A DNA stretch of 64,000 nucleotides from Microcoleus sp. FACHB-61 (GTDB lineage: Bacteria > Cyanobacteriota > Cyanobacteriia > Cyanobacteriales > Microcoleaceae). The position numbers were made by a program, and so were the translations under genes. Position 1 is the first letter of the stretch. Each line of letters starts with the position of its first letter. The stretch is from NCBI GenBank assembly GCA_014695295.1, contig JACJNY010000025.1:124001-188000 (forward strand), written 5' to 3'. Shown piece after piece: positions 9,271-17,979 of the stretch. Under the pieces are notes generated by a model. It ran no database searches. It was not told the DNA's origin and saw nothing but the letters and a program-made list of their open reading frames with translations.

Positions 9271-9850
9271 GGCTTGCTCCTCCTCGTCAATTTTGGATTT
9301 TAGATTTTGGATTGTGAATTTTAGATTGTCGATTTTGAATTTTGGTTGCTTCGTCAGCATTGGCTACATCTGGTTTTTTGCCAGTTCCCCAAGCGGATCG
9401 AATTTATCAAATATCCAATCAAATGCCCCCGCTTCTCTTACTTAGAAGCGGGGGCTAGAAAAACTGCTAAAGGCAAATTTTCATCCTGTGTTGGTACAGT
9501 CGTTTAGCTGTACCTCCCGCTTCGCGTATCTCGATATGGCTGTGCCACTTGCAGACCGTCCCGGTCTACCTCGTTGTAATGAATTTCTGCAATTTGTCCT
9601 AATCCACTATAACCGGGTTTATTTAGGCCCCGGCCCGCCCACGAGGTCGCTGCGACAGTCGCAAAACCCGTCCTAAAGACGTGCCGTAACGACTCGGAGC
9701 GACCCCAGGGGCGATCGCACTTCAGTTGATAGGTGGAGTAGGTGGGGAGAAATTTCACCGCAGGCAGAAAGTGGTAAGAGAGCTTTAAATCTAGCTTTAA
9801 ACATACTACACTGATATTACACATATGTCCACCCGTCACGGAGAAAAATT
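9271..9850. other. 580-bp gene-free region with GC-rich hairpin
   Basis: It contains heptamer-like A/T repeats (9288-9347), a strong hairpin (9425-9455) and GC-rich sequence around 9600-9720. A minus-strand open frame (9504-9839) has no recognisable features and is not annotated. The hairpin style is reminiscent of ends of IS200/IS605 elements, but no transposase remnant could be identified. An AT-rich stretch with TATTACACATATG (about 9813-9825) may hold the promoter for the gene at 9851. Confidence 0.5.
9425..9455. repeat. 12-bp perfect hairpin
   Basis: GCCCCCGCTTCT (9425-9436) pairs exactly with AGAAGCGGGGGC (9444-9455) around a 7-nt loop. It lacks a T-run on either side, so it is a weak terminator candidate. 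It could instead be a transposon-end hairpin or a dispersed repeat. Confidence 0.7.
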
Positions 9851-10186
9851 ATGCATACCCTACCTAGAACCTCAACCACCGAAATGGAAGTCACCAGCAT
9901 TCGACTCGAAAGAGAACTCAAAGAGAGACTTAAAGAGCTCGCGGGCAATCAAGGCTATCAAGCTTTGATTCGAGATTTGCTCTGGAATTACGTGCAGCAG
10001 AAGTCTGGAGAGTATCGGCAGATGTTTTCTCGATCGGATATTCGAGCCAGCATTAATGCCACAGCACAGCAGGAGGAACGCTGCGCGCTTACAGGAGAGT
10101 TGATCCGACCGGGCGGGCCGATGTTATTAGGCCTGACGATGCACGGCGAAATGGTGCCGCTGAGTATAGGGAGTATGGCTGGATAA
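9851..10186 (+). CDS. Small protein with ribbon-helix-helix-like N-terminus, 111 aa
   Basis: Residues ~13-50 (VTSIRLERELKERLKELAG then ALIRDLLWNYVQQ) have the beta-strand plus two-helix pattern of CopG/Arc-type DNA-binding proteins. The C-terminal half (CALTGELIRPGGPMLLGL) is a conserved-looking segment I do not recognise. GGAG is placed 7 nt before ATG. It could be a small transcriptional regulator. No toxin partner is adjacent, so an antitoxin role is not supported. Its own promoter probably lies just upstream, and a GC hairpin (10219-10240) follows the stop. Confidence 0.75.
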   Translation: MHTLPRTSTTEMEVTSIRLERELKERLKELAGNQGYQALIRDLLWNYVQQKSGEYRQMFSRSDIRASINATAQQEERCALTGELIRPGGPMLLGLTMHGEMVPLSIGSMAG

Positions 10187-10682
10187 ACCAGTTTATCGAA
10201 AATTTGTGAGAGCGATCGGCCTGGGGTGAAGGCCCCAGGCGCTGAAGATAATACTATTTGAGATTTGAGATTTGAGATTTGAGATTTGAGATTTGGGAAT
10301 GGCTTATAAGATAATGGTTTGGAGCTTGCCTAGAGTTGCATTGTTTTTAGGAAATGCTATCACAATACTTCAAACAGTTTTTGATTACCAACCGTAGAAT
10401 AAGGGTTTCAAGGCTCCAAGGCAATCGAGCTAGCAACGGAAAATCGAGGGTTTCAGAGTACCAACTAAAAACAGTCCGGACTATTGGTATAAAATCCCGC
10501 AGTATTTAAACAATATCTATTTAACCAACCACGAAGGCGCCAAGGACACGAAGAAAGATGGAGAAGAAGATAGCTAATGCCAGCGGTTCGGGATTCTGGT
10601 AGCCCAGATCCGGATGCTCCAAAACGCGCGGGTTAATGCTAAACTTTCCATCGGGCGTGCCGAACAGACGATCGTAAATTTG
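10187..10682. other. Gene-free region with hairpin and six-unit heptamer array
   Basis: It contains a hairpin GCCTGGGG/CCCCAGGC (10219-10226 and 10233-10240) that may end the preceding transcript, six tandem copies of ATTTGAG (10256-10297, last unit variant), and a dispersed-repeat-like string AACCACGAAGGCGCCAAGGA (about 10526-10545). No further gene is visible. Confidence 0.65.
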
Positions 10683-12032
10683 ATGAAAAAAATTAAAGTA
10701 ATGCTGAAAAACCGCTACTTGACCGCTGCGAGTTCGATCGCCCTTCTCACAATTATTGCCGGATGCGCCGCTACTGAATCACCTCAACTTGCATCTCCCT
10801 CTCCTGTAGCTGAATCTTCCCCGCCGCCAGTTAAACCAAGTCAGCCTCAGCCCTTAATAGTCTCTGTTAAGAATCCCGAAACCCCCACAAATACCAAAAT
10901 CCAGCAATATCTCAACGGGTTGGCCACACAAGGTTTTGCCAAAGAAGACCAAGGGATCTGGATGCAATCGGGCAATACTTTGTTAGCCAATCATCAAGGT
11001 ACAGTTCCTCTGTCAGCGGCTTCTATTACCAAAGTAGCAACATCTCTCGTAGCACTGCAAGAATTCGGGCCGGAACATCAATTTATTACCTTAATTGGTA
11101 CAACTGGAAAAATTGAAAACGGCGTATTAAAAGGCGATTTAATTGTTGAGGGAAGCGCCGATCCGTTGTTTGTTTGGGAAGAGGCGATCGCCCTCGGTAA
11201 CGCCTTAAATCAAAAAGGGATCAAGCGAGTCACTGGCAATTTGATAATTGTTGATAAGTTTTACATGAATTTTGAACTAGATCCCCTCAAATCGGGAGAA
11301 TTGCTCAAACAAGGATTGAACAGTGAAATCTGGCCCAGCGAAGCCGCCGCCCAGTATCAAACACTGCCTCCAAATACGCCGCAACCCCAAATAGCAATTG
11401 AGGGTACTGTAAGAGTTTTGTCAGCACCTCCCAATGACGTGCAGCCTTTAGTCAAACATTATTCTTTGCCCCTCGCCGAACTGATCAAAAAAATGAATCA
11501 GTACAGCAACAATCTCATGGCAGATATGCTAGCTGATACTGTCGGCGGCGCCAAAACAGTCGCGCAAAAAGCAGCAGCAGCAACCGGAGTTCCTCCTGCA
11601 GAAATTCAACTCGTCAACGGTTCGGGATTGAGCGAAGAAAATCTCATTTCTCCCCGGGCTGCTTGTGCGTTGTTTATAGCTTTAGAACGCTATCTTCAAC
11701 CTTACAGCATGACAGTTGCTGATGTCTTAACTGTTGTTGGGAAAGATCAAGGAATACTGGCAGAACGGGCGCTTCCCAAATTAGCAGTAGTCAAATCTGG
11801 CACGTTGGATAATGTTAGCGCTTTGGGCGGAGCGCTACCAACTCAAAAACAAGAAACTGTGTGGTTTGTGATTATGAATCGAGGGGCAAATGTCGAGACA
11901 TTTCGCACTCAGCAAGAGGTTTTGCTGAAAAGCTTTTTGAATGAGTGGGGAAGTGTTCAAGTTTCGCCGCCCGAATTAACGCCAAATCCTGCTAGAAGTA
12001 GTAAGGTATCTCGCAGCGAAATTGTCAATTGA
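10683..12032 (+). CDS. dacB: D-alanyl-D-alanine carboxypeptidase, PBP4/S13 family, probable lipoprotein
   Basis: Family S13 motifs are present: SITK (SxxK, Ser ~114), YSNNL (SxN) and VKSGTLDN (KSG box). The GDLIVEGSADPLF segment is typical of PBP4. These enzymes trim or cleave peptidoglycan cross-links outside the cytoplasm. The N-terminus from the ATG at 10683 is a basic stretch, a hydrophobic core, and LLTIIAGC, which fits a lipobox with acylation at the Cys. An ATG at 10701 is an alternative, and an upstream in-frame ATG at 10614 would only push the signal sequence inward. The ~449-residue length fits the family. Neighbouring genes on both strands also encode wall-active enzymes. Confidence 0.9.
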   Translation: MKKIKVMLKNRYLTAASSIALLTIIAGCAATESPQLASPSPVAESSPPPVKPSQPQPLIVSVKNPETPTNTKIQQYLNGLATQGFAKEDQGIWMQSGNTLLANHQGTVPLSAASITKVATSLVALQEFGPEHQFITLIGTTGKIENGVLKGDLIVEGSADPLFVWEEAIALGNALNQKGIKRVTGNLIIVDKFYMNFELDPLKSGELLKQGLNSEIWPSEAAAQYQTLPPNTPQPQIAIEGTVRVLSAPPNDVQPLVKHYSLPLAELIKKMNQYSNNLMADMLADTVGGAKTVAQKAAAATGVPPAEIQLVNGSGLSEENLISPRAACALFIALERYLQPYSMTVADVLTVVGKDQGILAERALPKLAVVKSGTLDNVSALGGALPTQKQETVWFVIMNRGANVETFRTQQEVLLKSFLNEWGSVQVSPPELTPNPARSSKVSRSEIVN

Positions 12033-12035
12033 TTT

Positions 12036-12194
12036 GAGGCTTACGCATGGGGGCCCAGAAATCGGGTTTTTTTACAAAAAGACGCGTTGCAGCCGGCAAA
12101 TTCAGCAAAAAACCCGGTTTCTTTAGTTTGTAGGGTGTGTCAGCACAGAAAAGTGGAATTTGCAGCTAAAATAATGCAAGCTGATGCACCCTAC
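12036..12194. repeat. Dispersed repeats between convergent genes
   Basis: Two repeat types are stacked here. The first is a GAGGCTTACGCA...AGAAATCGGGTTTT...AAAACCCGGTTTCT inverted pair (12036-12126), a family also seen at 14781-14902, 28192-28270 and 51349-51525. The second is GTAGGGTGTGTCAGCA (12130-12145) facing CTGATGCACCCTAC (12181-12194). Sitting between convergent genes, the hairpins may act as a bidirectional terminator. Confidence 0.7.
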
Positions 12195-12208
12195 GAGTAC
12201 AAACCAAT

Positions 12209-13324
12209 TTAATTAGGTGTTTTCGCCCTAGCGACTACAATGCCGATCGCACTTTCGACTCTCCTAATATATCTGTGCAAGTCGTAAGCAACTGTCACCT
12301 CCCCAGCCGGGGAAGCGTGAATAAAACCGAGGTTCCCGTCAGCATTGCGGTAGACTAAACCCGTGTGGGTGACATCCAATCCTTTAACATCCGTCGCTAC
12401 CGCTACAATATCCCCCGGTTTTAACTGAGAATAAAGACTTTTTATCTGATTTGTCGGGATGTAATTAACAGTAGTTTTGGCTAATTCTGCTTCTTGGCTG
12501 ACTATGCACTGATAAGTTGCTTCGTCTTTGACCATTTGCGGGTAACTGCTGCGGTGCTGGCTCATGAAATTTAGTGTTTTATTCATGGGTACTCCGCCTA
12601 ATTCAGCCGTGATATTTTCCACAGTTTGCCGTTTTTGATTGTCGTTAATCCATTCGGAAAAATAGTGCAATCTGCTGCAATAACCGTTGATTTTACCGTT
12701 TAAATACCGCTGTTCTTCTATGCGATTTACAAAATTTTGATAGTCGTAATCTTGTACTGCTACGCCCCTGGCGATCGCCAGGACAGTTTCTACAAATAAA
12801 ACGCAATCAAATTTATTCAAAGTTACGATCAACTTTTCTTCGCCGGAGTTGTCCAGCAAACCCGCGGCGTAGGGCTTTCCTCGGAAGTTATCGGCGATCG
12901 CCTGGACGATTTCTCCGAGCGACCGATCGTGCAAATTTTGTTGTTTTGCATACTGTACGACCTGTTCAAAACGTGCTATGTCTTCGGGTTGGGCAGCGGT
13001 TTCTGTCTCCGTATCATTTAAGTCGGGTCGTCTCGCCAGCACCTTCAGCAATTCGGAATAGGAAATTTCCGGTAAATTGTTGAAGTCCCAAAACATACTC
13101 GGGAAACTGGAAACAGTTTGCTTGTTTGTTACTTCCCGATTTTCGTTTTCTCCTGTCAACTGAGTTGCTACATCCGCGCCCTGTCCTTCTGTTTGTCGCG
13201 AGACAACATATCCCGCAGCAGGTTGAGACTGAAATGCCCAAACATCAGGTATCAAAAAATTATTCGCGCCGGCGATCGCAAATCCTAAAACAGCCAGACT
13301 CCAAATATTTCTCATGTTTTTCAA
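12209..13324 (-). CDS. DUF1460 family N-acetylmuramoyl-L-alanine amidase-like protein, 371 aa
   Basis: The N-terminal hydrophobic stretch (residues ~7-30) suggests export. The DUF1460 core starts near residue 115. NKFDCVLFVET carries the predicted catalytic Cys174, and VTHTGLVYR near residue 325 supplies the His, in an NlpC/P60-like papain fold. Characterised DUF1460 structures are interpreted as peptidoglycan amidase-like hydrolases. By inference this is a periplasmic wall-remodelling or recycling enzyme. It is convergent with the PBP4-like gene and divergent from a beta-lactamase-fold gene, about 170 bp apart. Confidence 0.87.
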   Translation of the reverse strand: MKNMRNIWSLAVLGFAIAGANNFLIPDVWAFQSQPAAGYVVSRQTEGQGADVATQLTGENENREVTNKQTVSSFPSMFWDFNNLPEISYSELLKVLARRPDLNDTETETAAQPEDIARFEQVVQYAKQQNLHDRSLGEIVQAIADNFRGKPYAAGLLDNSGEEKLIVTLNKFDCVLFVETVLAIARGVAVQDYDYQNFVNRIEEQRYLNGKINGYCSRLHYFSEWINDNQKRQTVENITAELGGVPMNKTLNFMSQHRSSYPQMVKDEATYQCIVSQEAELAKTTVNYIPTNQIKSLYSQLKPGDIVAVATDVKGLDVTHTGLVYRNADGNLGFIHASPAGEVTVAYDLHRYIRRVESAIGIVVARAKTPN

Positions 13325-13494
13325 AGGATTGTGCTTCCACTGAGTGCTATCCTGAAGTTTTTACAATTATTAGAAGTATAAATCAGTCTAGCAGACAGAT
13401 AAAATTGGCAACAGCGGACTCGATCGACACACTTGTCATTTAGACGCCGCCCTATTATAAACTGATCGTGCGAGTTTGATACCACAAAACTGTA

Positions 13495-14748
13495 ATGCAA
13501 GTAGAACGCCGACGCCGCCCAATCCAGCCCCGACGCCGAATCGAGCCCCTAGGCCCAATCCAGCCGCGCCGCCAAAGCAGCCAGCGTCCTGTCCAATCGC
13601 GTCGCCGAGTCAGGACGAAATTTTCTCGCTTAAAATACCGCAACATCCTGTGCTTAATTGCCGGGGCGATCGCGATCGGTTGGATTGTCACAATACCGTT
13701 CAGAACTCGCCGTCCCCCAGAACCGCCAGTCATCTTGCCTCAAGAAGCACTCTCGCCGCCGACAATTCAAACATCAGAAAATTTAGTCGAGCGTCAAAGC
13801 GAGCCTACCTTCAGTTACAACATCAAAACACCTCCCAATCCTGTTTACTCTCAAGAATTGCAAGGGATTGTTGATGAAGCTGCGAAGATTGCGACCAGCA
13901 AAGGACTGCCCGCAGAACCGCTATCAATTACCTTACTTGATGTCAGCAATTCCAAAACCCACAGCTTCGCCGGATATCAAAATCAAACTCTCAGATTTCC
14001 CGCTAGCGTTGCCAAGTTATTTTGGATGGCAGCCTTTTACTCAGCCCTAGAAACAGGTACAATTACCGAAAGAGAATCTGCCTTTAAAGATGACCTAGAA
14101 CAAATGATTCGCGTCTCCAACAACGATGCTGCCAGCAGGCTTTTAGACAAAATTACAGATACAAAATCCGGGGGACGGCTCGCAGGAGAAGAGTTGCAAA
14201 CCTGGCTGAAAAAGCGCAATCAAATTAACACGTTTTTCCAGTCAGCCGGCTACAATGATCTTCGTATAACCACCAAAAATTATCCCATACACTATTTAAA
14301 ACAAGAACAGCCAATCGGTCGCGACTTGCAATTGCGGGGCGATCCTTCCCAGCCGATTCGCAATCAACTAACTACCGACCAAGCTGCCAGATTAATATAT
14401 GAAATCTATACTAGGCAAGCCGTTTCCAGCGTCGCCAGCCGCAAAATGGCTTACTTGCTAACGAGAGACTTAGACCCCAAGGCCTGGAAAAATGACCCTA
14501 GCAACTCGATACAAGGATTTCTCGGCGAATCTTTACCAACTAATATTTATTTTGGTTCCAAAGTTGGCTTTACTTCCAAATCCCGCAGCGAAGCGGCATT
14601 TGTCAGAACTTTAGACGATCGCGCGATTTATATCTTAGTTGTTTTCGCCGACGATCCGGCTTATGCCAAGGACGAAACAGCATTTCCGGCAATTTCCCGA
14701 TACGTTTTCGATCGCCTAAACGCTCGCGGTCCCAGCAGTTTGCAGTGA
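13495..14748 (+). CDS. Membrane-anchored class A beta-lactamase-fold serine hydrolase, 417 aa
   Basis: The N-terminus (residues 1-45) is extremely arginine-rich, with recurring PIQPRR-type units, followed by a transmembrane helix (~52-70) and a proline-rich linker. The catalytic domain has FPASVAKLF (SxxK, Ser171), SNNDAAS (SDN-like) and KVGFTSKSRSEAAF (KTG-like), the pattern of the Beta-lactamase2 family. Cyanobacterial members are usually predicted transpeptidase/carboxypeptidase-like or degenerate enzymes rather than resistance determinants. The KVG box lacks the usual hydroxyl residue. It is homologous to the protein at 39293-40231, which has no anchor. Confidence 0.87.
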   Translation: MQVERRRRPIQPRRRIEPLGPIQPRRQSSQRPVQSRRRVRTKFSRLKYRNILCLIAGAIAIGWIVTIPFRTRRPPEPPVILPQEALSPPTIQTSENLVERQSEPTFSYNIKTPPNPVYSQELQGIVDEAAKIATSKGLPAEPLSITLLDVSNSKTHSFAGYQNQTLRFPASVAKLFWMAAFYSALETGTITERESAFKDDLEQMIRVSNNDAASRLLDKITDTKSGGRLAGEELQTWLKKRNQINTFFQSAGYNDLRITTKNYPIHYLKQEQPIGRDLQLRGDPSQPIRNQLTTDQAARLIYEIYTRQAVSSVASRKMAYLLTRDLDPKAWKNDPSNSIQGFLGESLPTNIYFGSKVGFTSKSRSEAAFVRTLDDRAIYILVVFADDPAYAKDETAFPAISRYVFDRLNARGPSSLQ

Positions 14749-14780
14749 TATCGAGTAGGGCGGGTTCACTCTTTTTGTAT

Positions 14781-14902
14781 GAGGACTTACGAAAAAAAAA
14801 AACGGTTTCTGCGAAAAATCGGCACTGGCGATCGAACAAACCGATTTTTTGACCACAAATCTAGGTTTTTAGGCAAAATCCGCAGCAAGAAACCCGGTTT
14901 CT
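14781..14902. repeat. GGACTTACG / AAACCCGGTTT dispersed repeat
   Basis: It begins with GAGGACTTACGA, continues with an A-run and ACGGTTTCTGCG, and closes with AAGAAACCCGGTTTCT (14887-14902). Similar openings and closings occur at 12036 and 28192. It lies between a plus-strand gene and tRNA-Gln on the minus strand. Confidence 0.65.
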
Positions 14903-15020
14903 GATATCCTGTGAGCAACCCCTAATTAGGTTTGTAGTTAGGCAGTCGTTTTTCTCTCGTCGGACGAGCGGTGACTCTAAACTATCAGTTAAATAATTGA
15001 TTGACCGAACACAATTTAAC

Positions 15021-15091
15021 TGGGGCGAAAGGATTCGAACCTCTGAATGGCTGGACCAAAACCAGCTGCCTTACCACTTGGCGACGCCCCA
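15021..15091 (-). tRNA. trnQ: tRNA-Gln (anticodon TTG)
   Basis: On the minus strand a 7-bp acceptor stem TGGGGCG/CGCCCCA closes a 71-nt cloverleaf. The anticodon arm GCTGG-TTTTGGT-CCAGC shows anticodon TTG, and the T arm contains GGTTCGAATCC. The 3' CCA is not encoded. A sigma70-like promoter is placed just upstream. Confidence 0.96.
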
Positions 15092-15108
15092 ACGTCTTAA
15101 CCTTCACT

Positions 15109-15139
15109 ATCTTAACATTCAAACACTGGAATCTGTCAA
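15109..15139 (-). promoter_or_regulatory. Probable promoter of tRNA-Gln
   Basis: Reading the minus strand, TTGACA (15139-15134) and TAAGAT (15114-15109) are separated by 19 nt. The inferred start would fall about 10 nt before the tRNA. The spacer is slightly longer than ideal. Confidence 0.5.
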
Positions 15140-15192
15140 GCATTTTGACAATAAAATTTAAAAAATGTTTTTGGAACCGATCGCCGGCCGGT

Positions 15193-17979
15193 TTATTCTT
15201 TGATCGCAGGGGGGCGAGCTACCGGGATTTCAATCCTGAAATCAGCTCCCTGTCCCGGTTTCGAGATACAGTTCAAGCTTCCTCCGTGTTTTTCCACCAC
15301 AATCTGGTAGCTGATAGACAAGCCGAGCCCCGTACCCTTGCCCACAGGTTTAGTGGTAAAGAAAGGGTCAAACAAGTGGCATTTAGCTTTTTCGGCCAAT
15401 CCCGGCCCGCTGTCTTGAATCCGAATCACCACAACTTGACCGCTCGACTTTCCTGACTCACCAGCCTCCGAGTCTGGGTTCACCACCGCCGTCGAGATTT
15501 TGATCGTCTTGGGTGGGGGCTGATTTTCCAAAGAGTCGATCGCATTCCCCAAAATATTCATAAATACTTGGTTGAGCTGTCCGGGATAGCACTCTACTTT
15601 CGGCAAGTCGCCGTAGTCTTTAATTACCTCAATTCCCGGTATTAGCCCGTTTGACTTCAAGCGGCTGTGCAAAATCAGCAGCGTGCTGTCAATCCCTTCG
15701 TGAATGTCCACCGGCTTCATCTCGGCTTCGTCGTGCCGCGCGAAGTTCCGCAGAGACAGGACAATTTGGCGGATGCGTTCGGCTCCCATCTCTATTGAAG
15801 ACAGAATTTTCAGCAAATCCGGCACTATGAAATCAACCTCGATTTCTTCGCTTTTGTCGAGAATTTCGTGGCAAGGCTCGGGGTAGTGCTTTTGATACAA
15901 GTGCAGCAAATCAAGCAGATTTTTCACGTACTGCTTGCAATAAGTCAAGTTGCCGTAAATAAAATTAACCGGATTGTTGATTTCGTGGGCGACGCCGGCG
16001 ACCATTTGACCGAGAGAGGACATTTTTTCGTTTTGGATGAGCTGAGCTTCTTTCTGCTGCAAACTCAGCAATGTTTCCGTCAGTTGGCGGGCTTGAGTTT
16101 GAGCTGCTAAGGCGGCCGCCCGGGTTTGGGCGTAAAGTTCGGCTTGGTCGATCGCGATTGCCAGTTGATCTACCACCGCTTGCAGCAATTCCTCTTCGCT
16201 CGTCGCCCAGGAACGGCTGCTGCTGTAATGGTTGCAAACTATAGCACCCATTTGACCGGAGCGAGTCTTGAGCGGCAGCAGCAGGTTAGAAACAATCCCG
16301 AGACTGGTCAAAAAAGCTCGCGTGGGCGGTTCTATGCAAAGTGCTGTTGCCGCGTCGCCGATCCGGAGCGTTTGGCGGTGGCTTATTTTCTCGGCTAGCA
16401 GCGTTACTTGTTCTATCGGGTATTCTGTGAGCCGCTCTTTCAGTTCGGGATTTGCCGCCTCGTGGGTGATCGCAAAGCTGGGCTGCCCGTCTCGCGAGAT
16501 TGAGTACCACAAAAAGTAGCACTGGTCAACCTGCAAAAAGCTGCGAATTTCGTTGACAGCCGTATGTAAAATTTTGTCGAGGTCGAGGGAATTCCGCATC
16601 TGGCTGGCGAGGCCCAAGAGCAGGCCTTCCCGGCGGCTCAACAATTCTTCTCGGGCCGCGTGGCGATCGATCGCCACGGCGATGGCGTTAGCCATGCAGC
16701 CCAAAACTTCTAGCGCTGCCTCGCTTGCCCAAGCGCTACTGCACAGAACCATCACTCCCACCAGCCGCTCCTCCACAATCAGCGGATAGGCAATGGCGCA
16801 GAGAGACGGGTTCGACAGTAGGCACACAGGAGCCGTTTGGAGTTTTCCCGGTTCTGCTCGCACCCACTCTTCTCTTTCCCCTGTCCATTCTTCGCTGCTG
16901 AGTCCTGAATTGGCCTGCAATTCTAACCGCTCTGTCTGCGGGTTGAACGTCCAGATGCTCGCCCCTGTGGCGTCGAGGTACTCTACCATTGCCTCGGTGC
17001 AGCGGTTGAGGATGGCCGATAGTTTCCCGCCTTGTCCGAGGACTGCACCGACTTTAGCTTGCAGGGTTCCCAAGCGCGTGAGCTCTTGTAGCGACGCTGC
17101 CGTTGGTTGGCGCTCGGAGGTGTCCCGGGCTCGGGCAACGATTTCTCGGGTTTGTTTGGTATCGGGATAGCGTCTGATGCCCGCTGAAGTTTCCCACAAA
17201 TATTGAGATTTGCCGGTTTCCCGGAGCGCCGGGAGCTTTTTTGTTCGGTATATTCTCGTGCCGCTCTGTGGCGTCTGTTCGCTACACAAGCTCGATCGGT
17301 TAGAGCCGCGAACTAACTCCGAGATTAGCTGGCTGTCGGAGGTGATATCTTCTACTTCTGGCAAGTGTTTCTGGGCTTTGAGTAATTGCCAGCGCAGATC
17401 CACCAAACTCGCAACTTGCCGACCCAAAGCTTCTATAGCTTCTATCGTTTCTTTTGTCAAGTCTCTCGGCACGGAGTCCATGACGGATAGCACTCCCAGC
17501 ATCTGGCCATCTGAGGTGACGACTGGGATTCCGGCGTAAAATTTCACGAAGGGGTAGGAAACCGTCAGCGGATGCTCGGCAAATCCCACGTCTGTGGAAG
17601 CGTCTCGGACAATGGCCACAAGCGGTTCCTTGAAGGAATTTGCAGGGGGTTCGATCGCAGATTCGGGAGCAAGTGACGGTTTGTGCAGGGAAATTGCCCG
17701 GTCAAATTCCGAGTTTGAGTTTGAGGCGACGGCGAACTTTTCGGGAGTTCGGTCGAGCGCGCGATCGCAAAAATCCAGGTAACTATCAGCCAAAGTTCGA
17801 TCGATACCTAACTGCGACTTCAACCAGTGGCGGTTACCGTCAATCAAGCTCAAGAAAGCTATAGGAGTTCGGCCGATCTGAGCTGCCAAACCGACCAAAT
17901 TATCCAAGCAAACCTCTGGAGCAGAGCCGAGAAGCTGATACAAGTCGATGTTATGGAGCTTGAACACTTTTTTTACCAA
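15193..17979 (-). CDS. Multi-GAF sensor histidine kinase, 928 aa
   Basis: No membrane segment is seen, so it is probably cytoplasmic. Three GAF-like regions occupy roughly residues 20-200, 305-440 and 455-605. The kinase core follows a coiled coil: H-box GVAHEINNPVNF, N-box NQVFMNILGNAID, G1 DSGPGL, F/G2 FFTTKPVGKGTGLGL. The extended loop after the H-box (YCKQYVKNLLDLLHLY) is common in cyanobacterial kinases of this class. I see no bilin-binding Cys that would clearly make it a cyanobacteriochrome, so the GAF ligand is unknown. There is no receiver domain; a separate CheY-like gene lies divergently 760 bp away and is a plausible but unproven partner. The start is uncertain (TTG 17979 or GTG 17967). 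Confidence 0.9.
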   Translation of the reverse strand: MVKKVFKLHNIDLYQLLGSAPEVCLDNLVGLAAQIGRTPIAFLSLIDGNRHWLKSQLGIDRTLADSYLDFCDRALDRTPEKFAVASNSNSEFDRAISLHKPSLAPESAIEPPANSFKEPLVAIVRDASTDVGFAEHPLTVSYPFVKFYAGIPVVTSDGQMLGVLSVMDSVPRDLTKETIEAIEALGRQVASLVDLRWQLLKAQKHLPEVEDITSDSQLISELVRGSNRSSLCSEQTPQSGTRIYRTKKLPALRETGKSQYLWETSAGIRRYPDTKQTREIVARARDTSERQPTAASLQELTRLGTLQAKVGAVLGQGGKLSAILNRCTEAMVEYLDATGASIWTFNPQTERLELQANSGLSSEEWTGEREEWVRAEPGKLQTAPVCLLSNPSLCAIAYPLIVEERLVGVMVLCSSAWASEAALEVLGCMANAIAVAIDRHAAREELLSRREGLLLGLASQMRNSLDLDKILHTAVNEIRSFLQVDQCYFLWYSISRDGQPSFAITHEAANPELKERLTEYPIEQVTLLAEKISHRQTLRIGDAATALCIEPPTRAFLTSLGIVSNLLLPLKTRSGQMGAIVCNHYSSSRSWATSEEELLQAVVDQLAIAIDQAELYAQTRAAALAAQTQARQLTETLLSLQQKEAQLIQNEKMSSLGQMVAGVAHEINNPVNFIYGNLTYCKQYVKNLLDLLHLYQKHYPEPCHEILDKSEEIEVDFIVPDLLKILSSIEMGAERIRQIVLSLRNFARHDEAEMKPVDIHEGIDSTLLILHSRLKSNGLIPGIEVIKDYGDLPKVECYPGQLNQVFMNILGNAIDSLENQPPPKTIKISTAVVNPDSEAGESGKSSGQVVVIRIQDSGPGLAEKAKCHLFDPFFTTKPVGKGTGLGLSISYQIVVEKHGGSLNCISKPGQGADFRIEIPVARPPAIKE

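Noticed and set aside
9425-9455. IS200/IS605 end
   Set aside because: The hairpin style is suggestive, but no tnpA/tnpB remnant or second end was found, so only a hairpin is annotated.
9504-9839. Minus-strand open frame of 111 codons
   Set aside because: No domain, biased composition or ribosome-binding site; overlaps a GC-rich hairpin-bearing spacer that looks non-coding.
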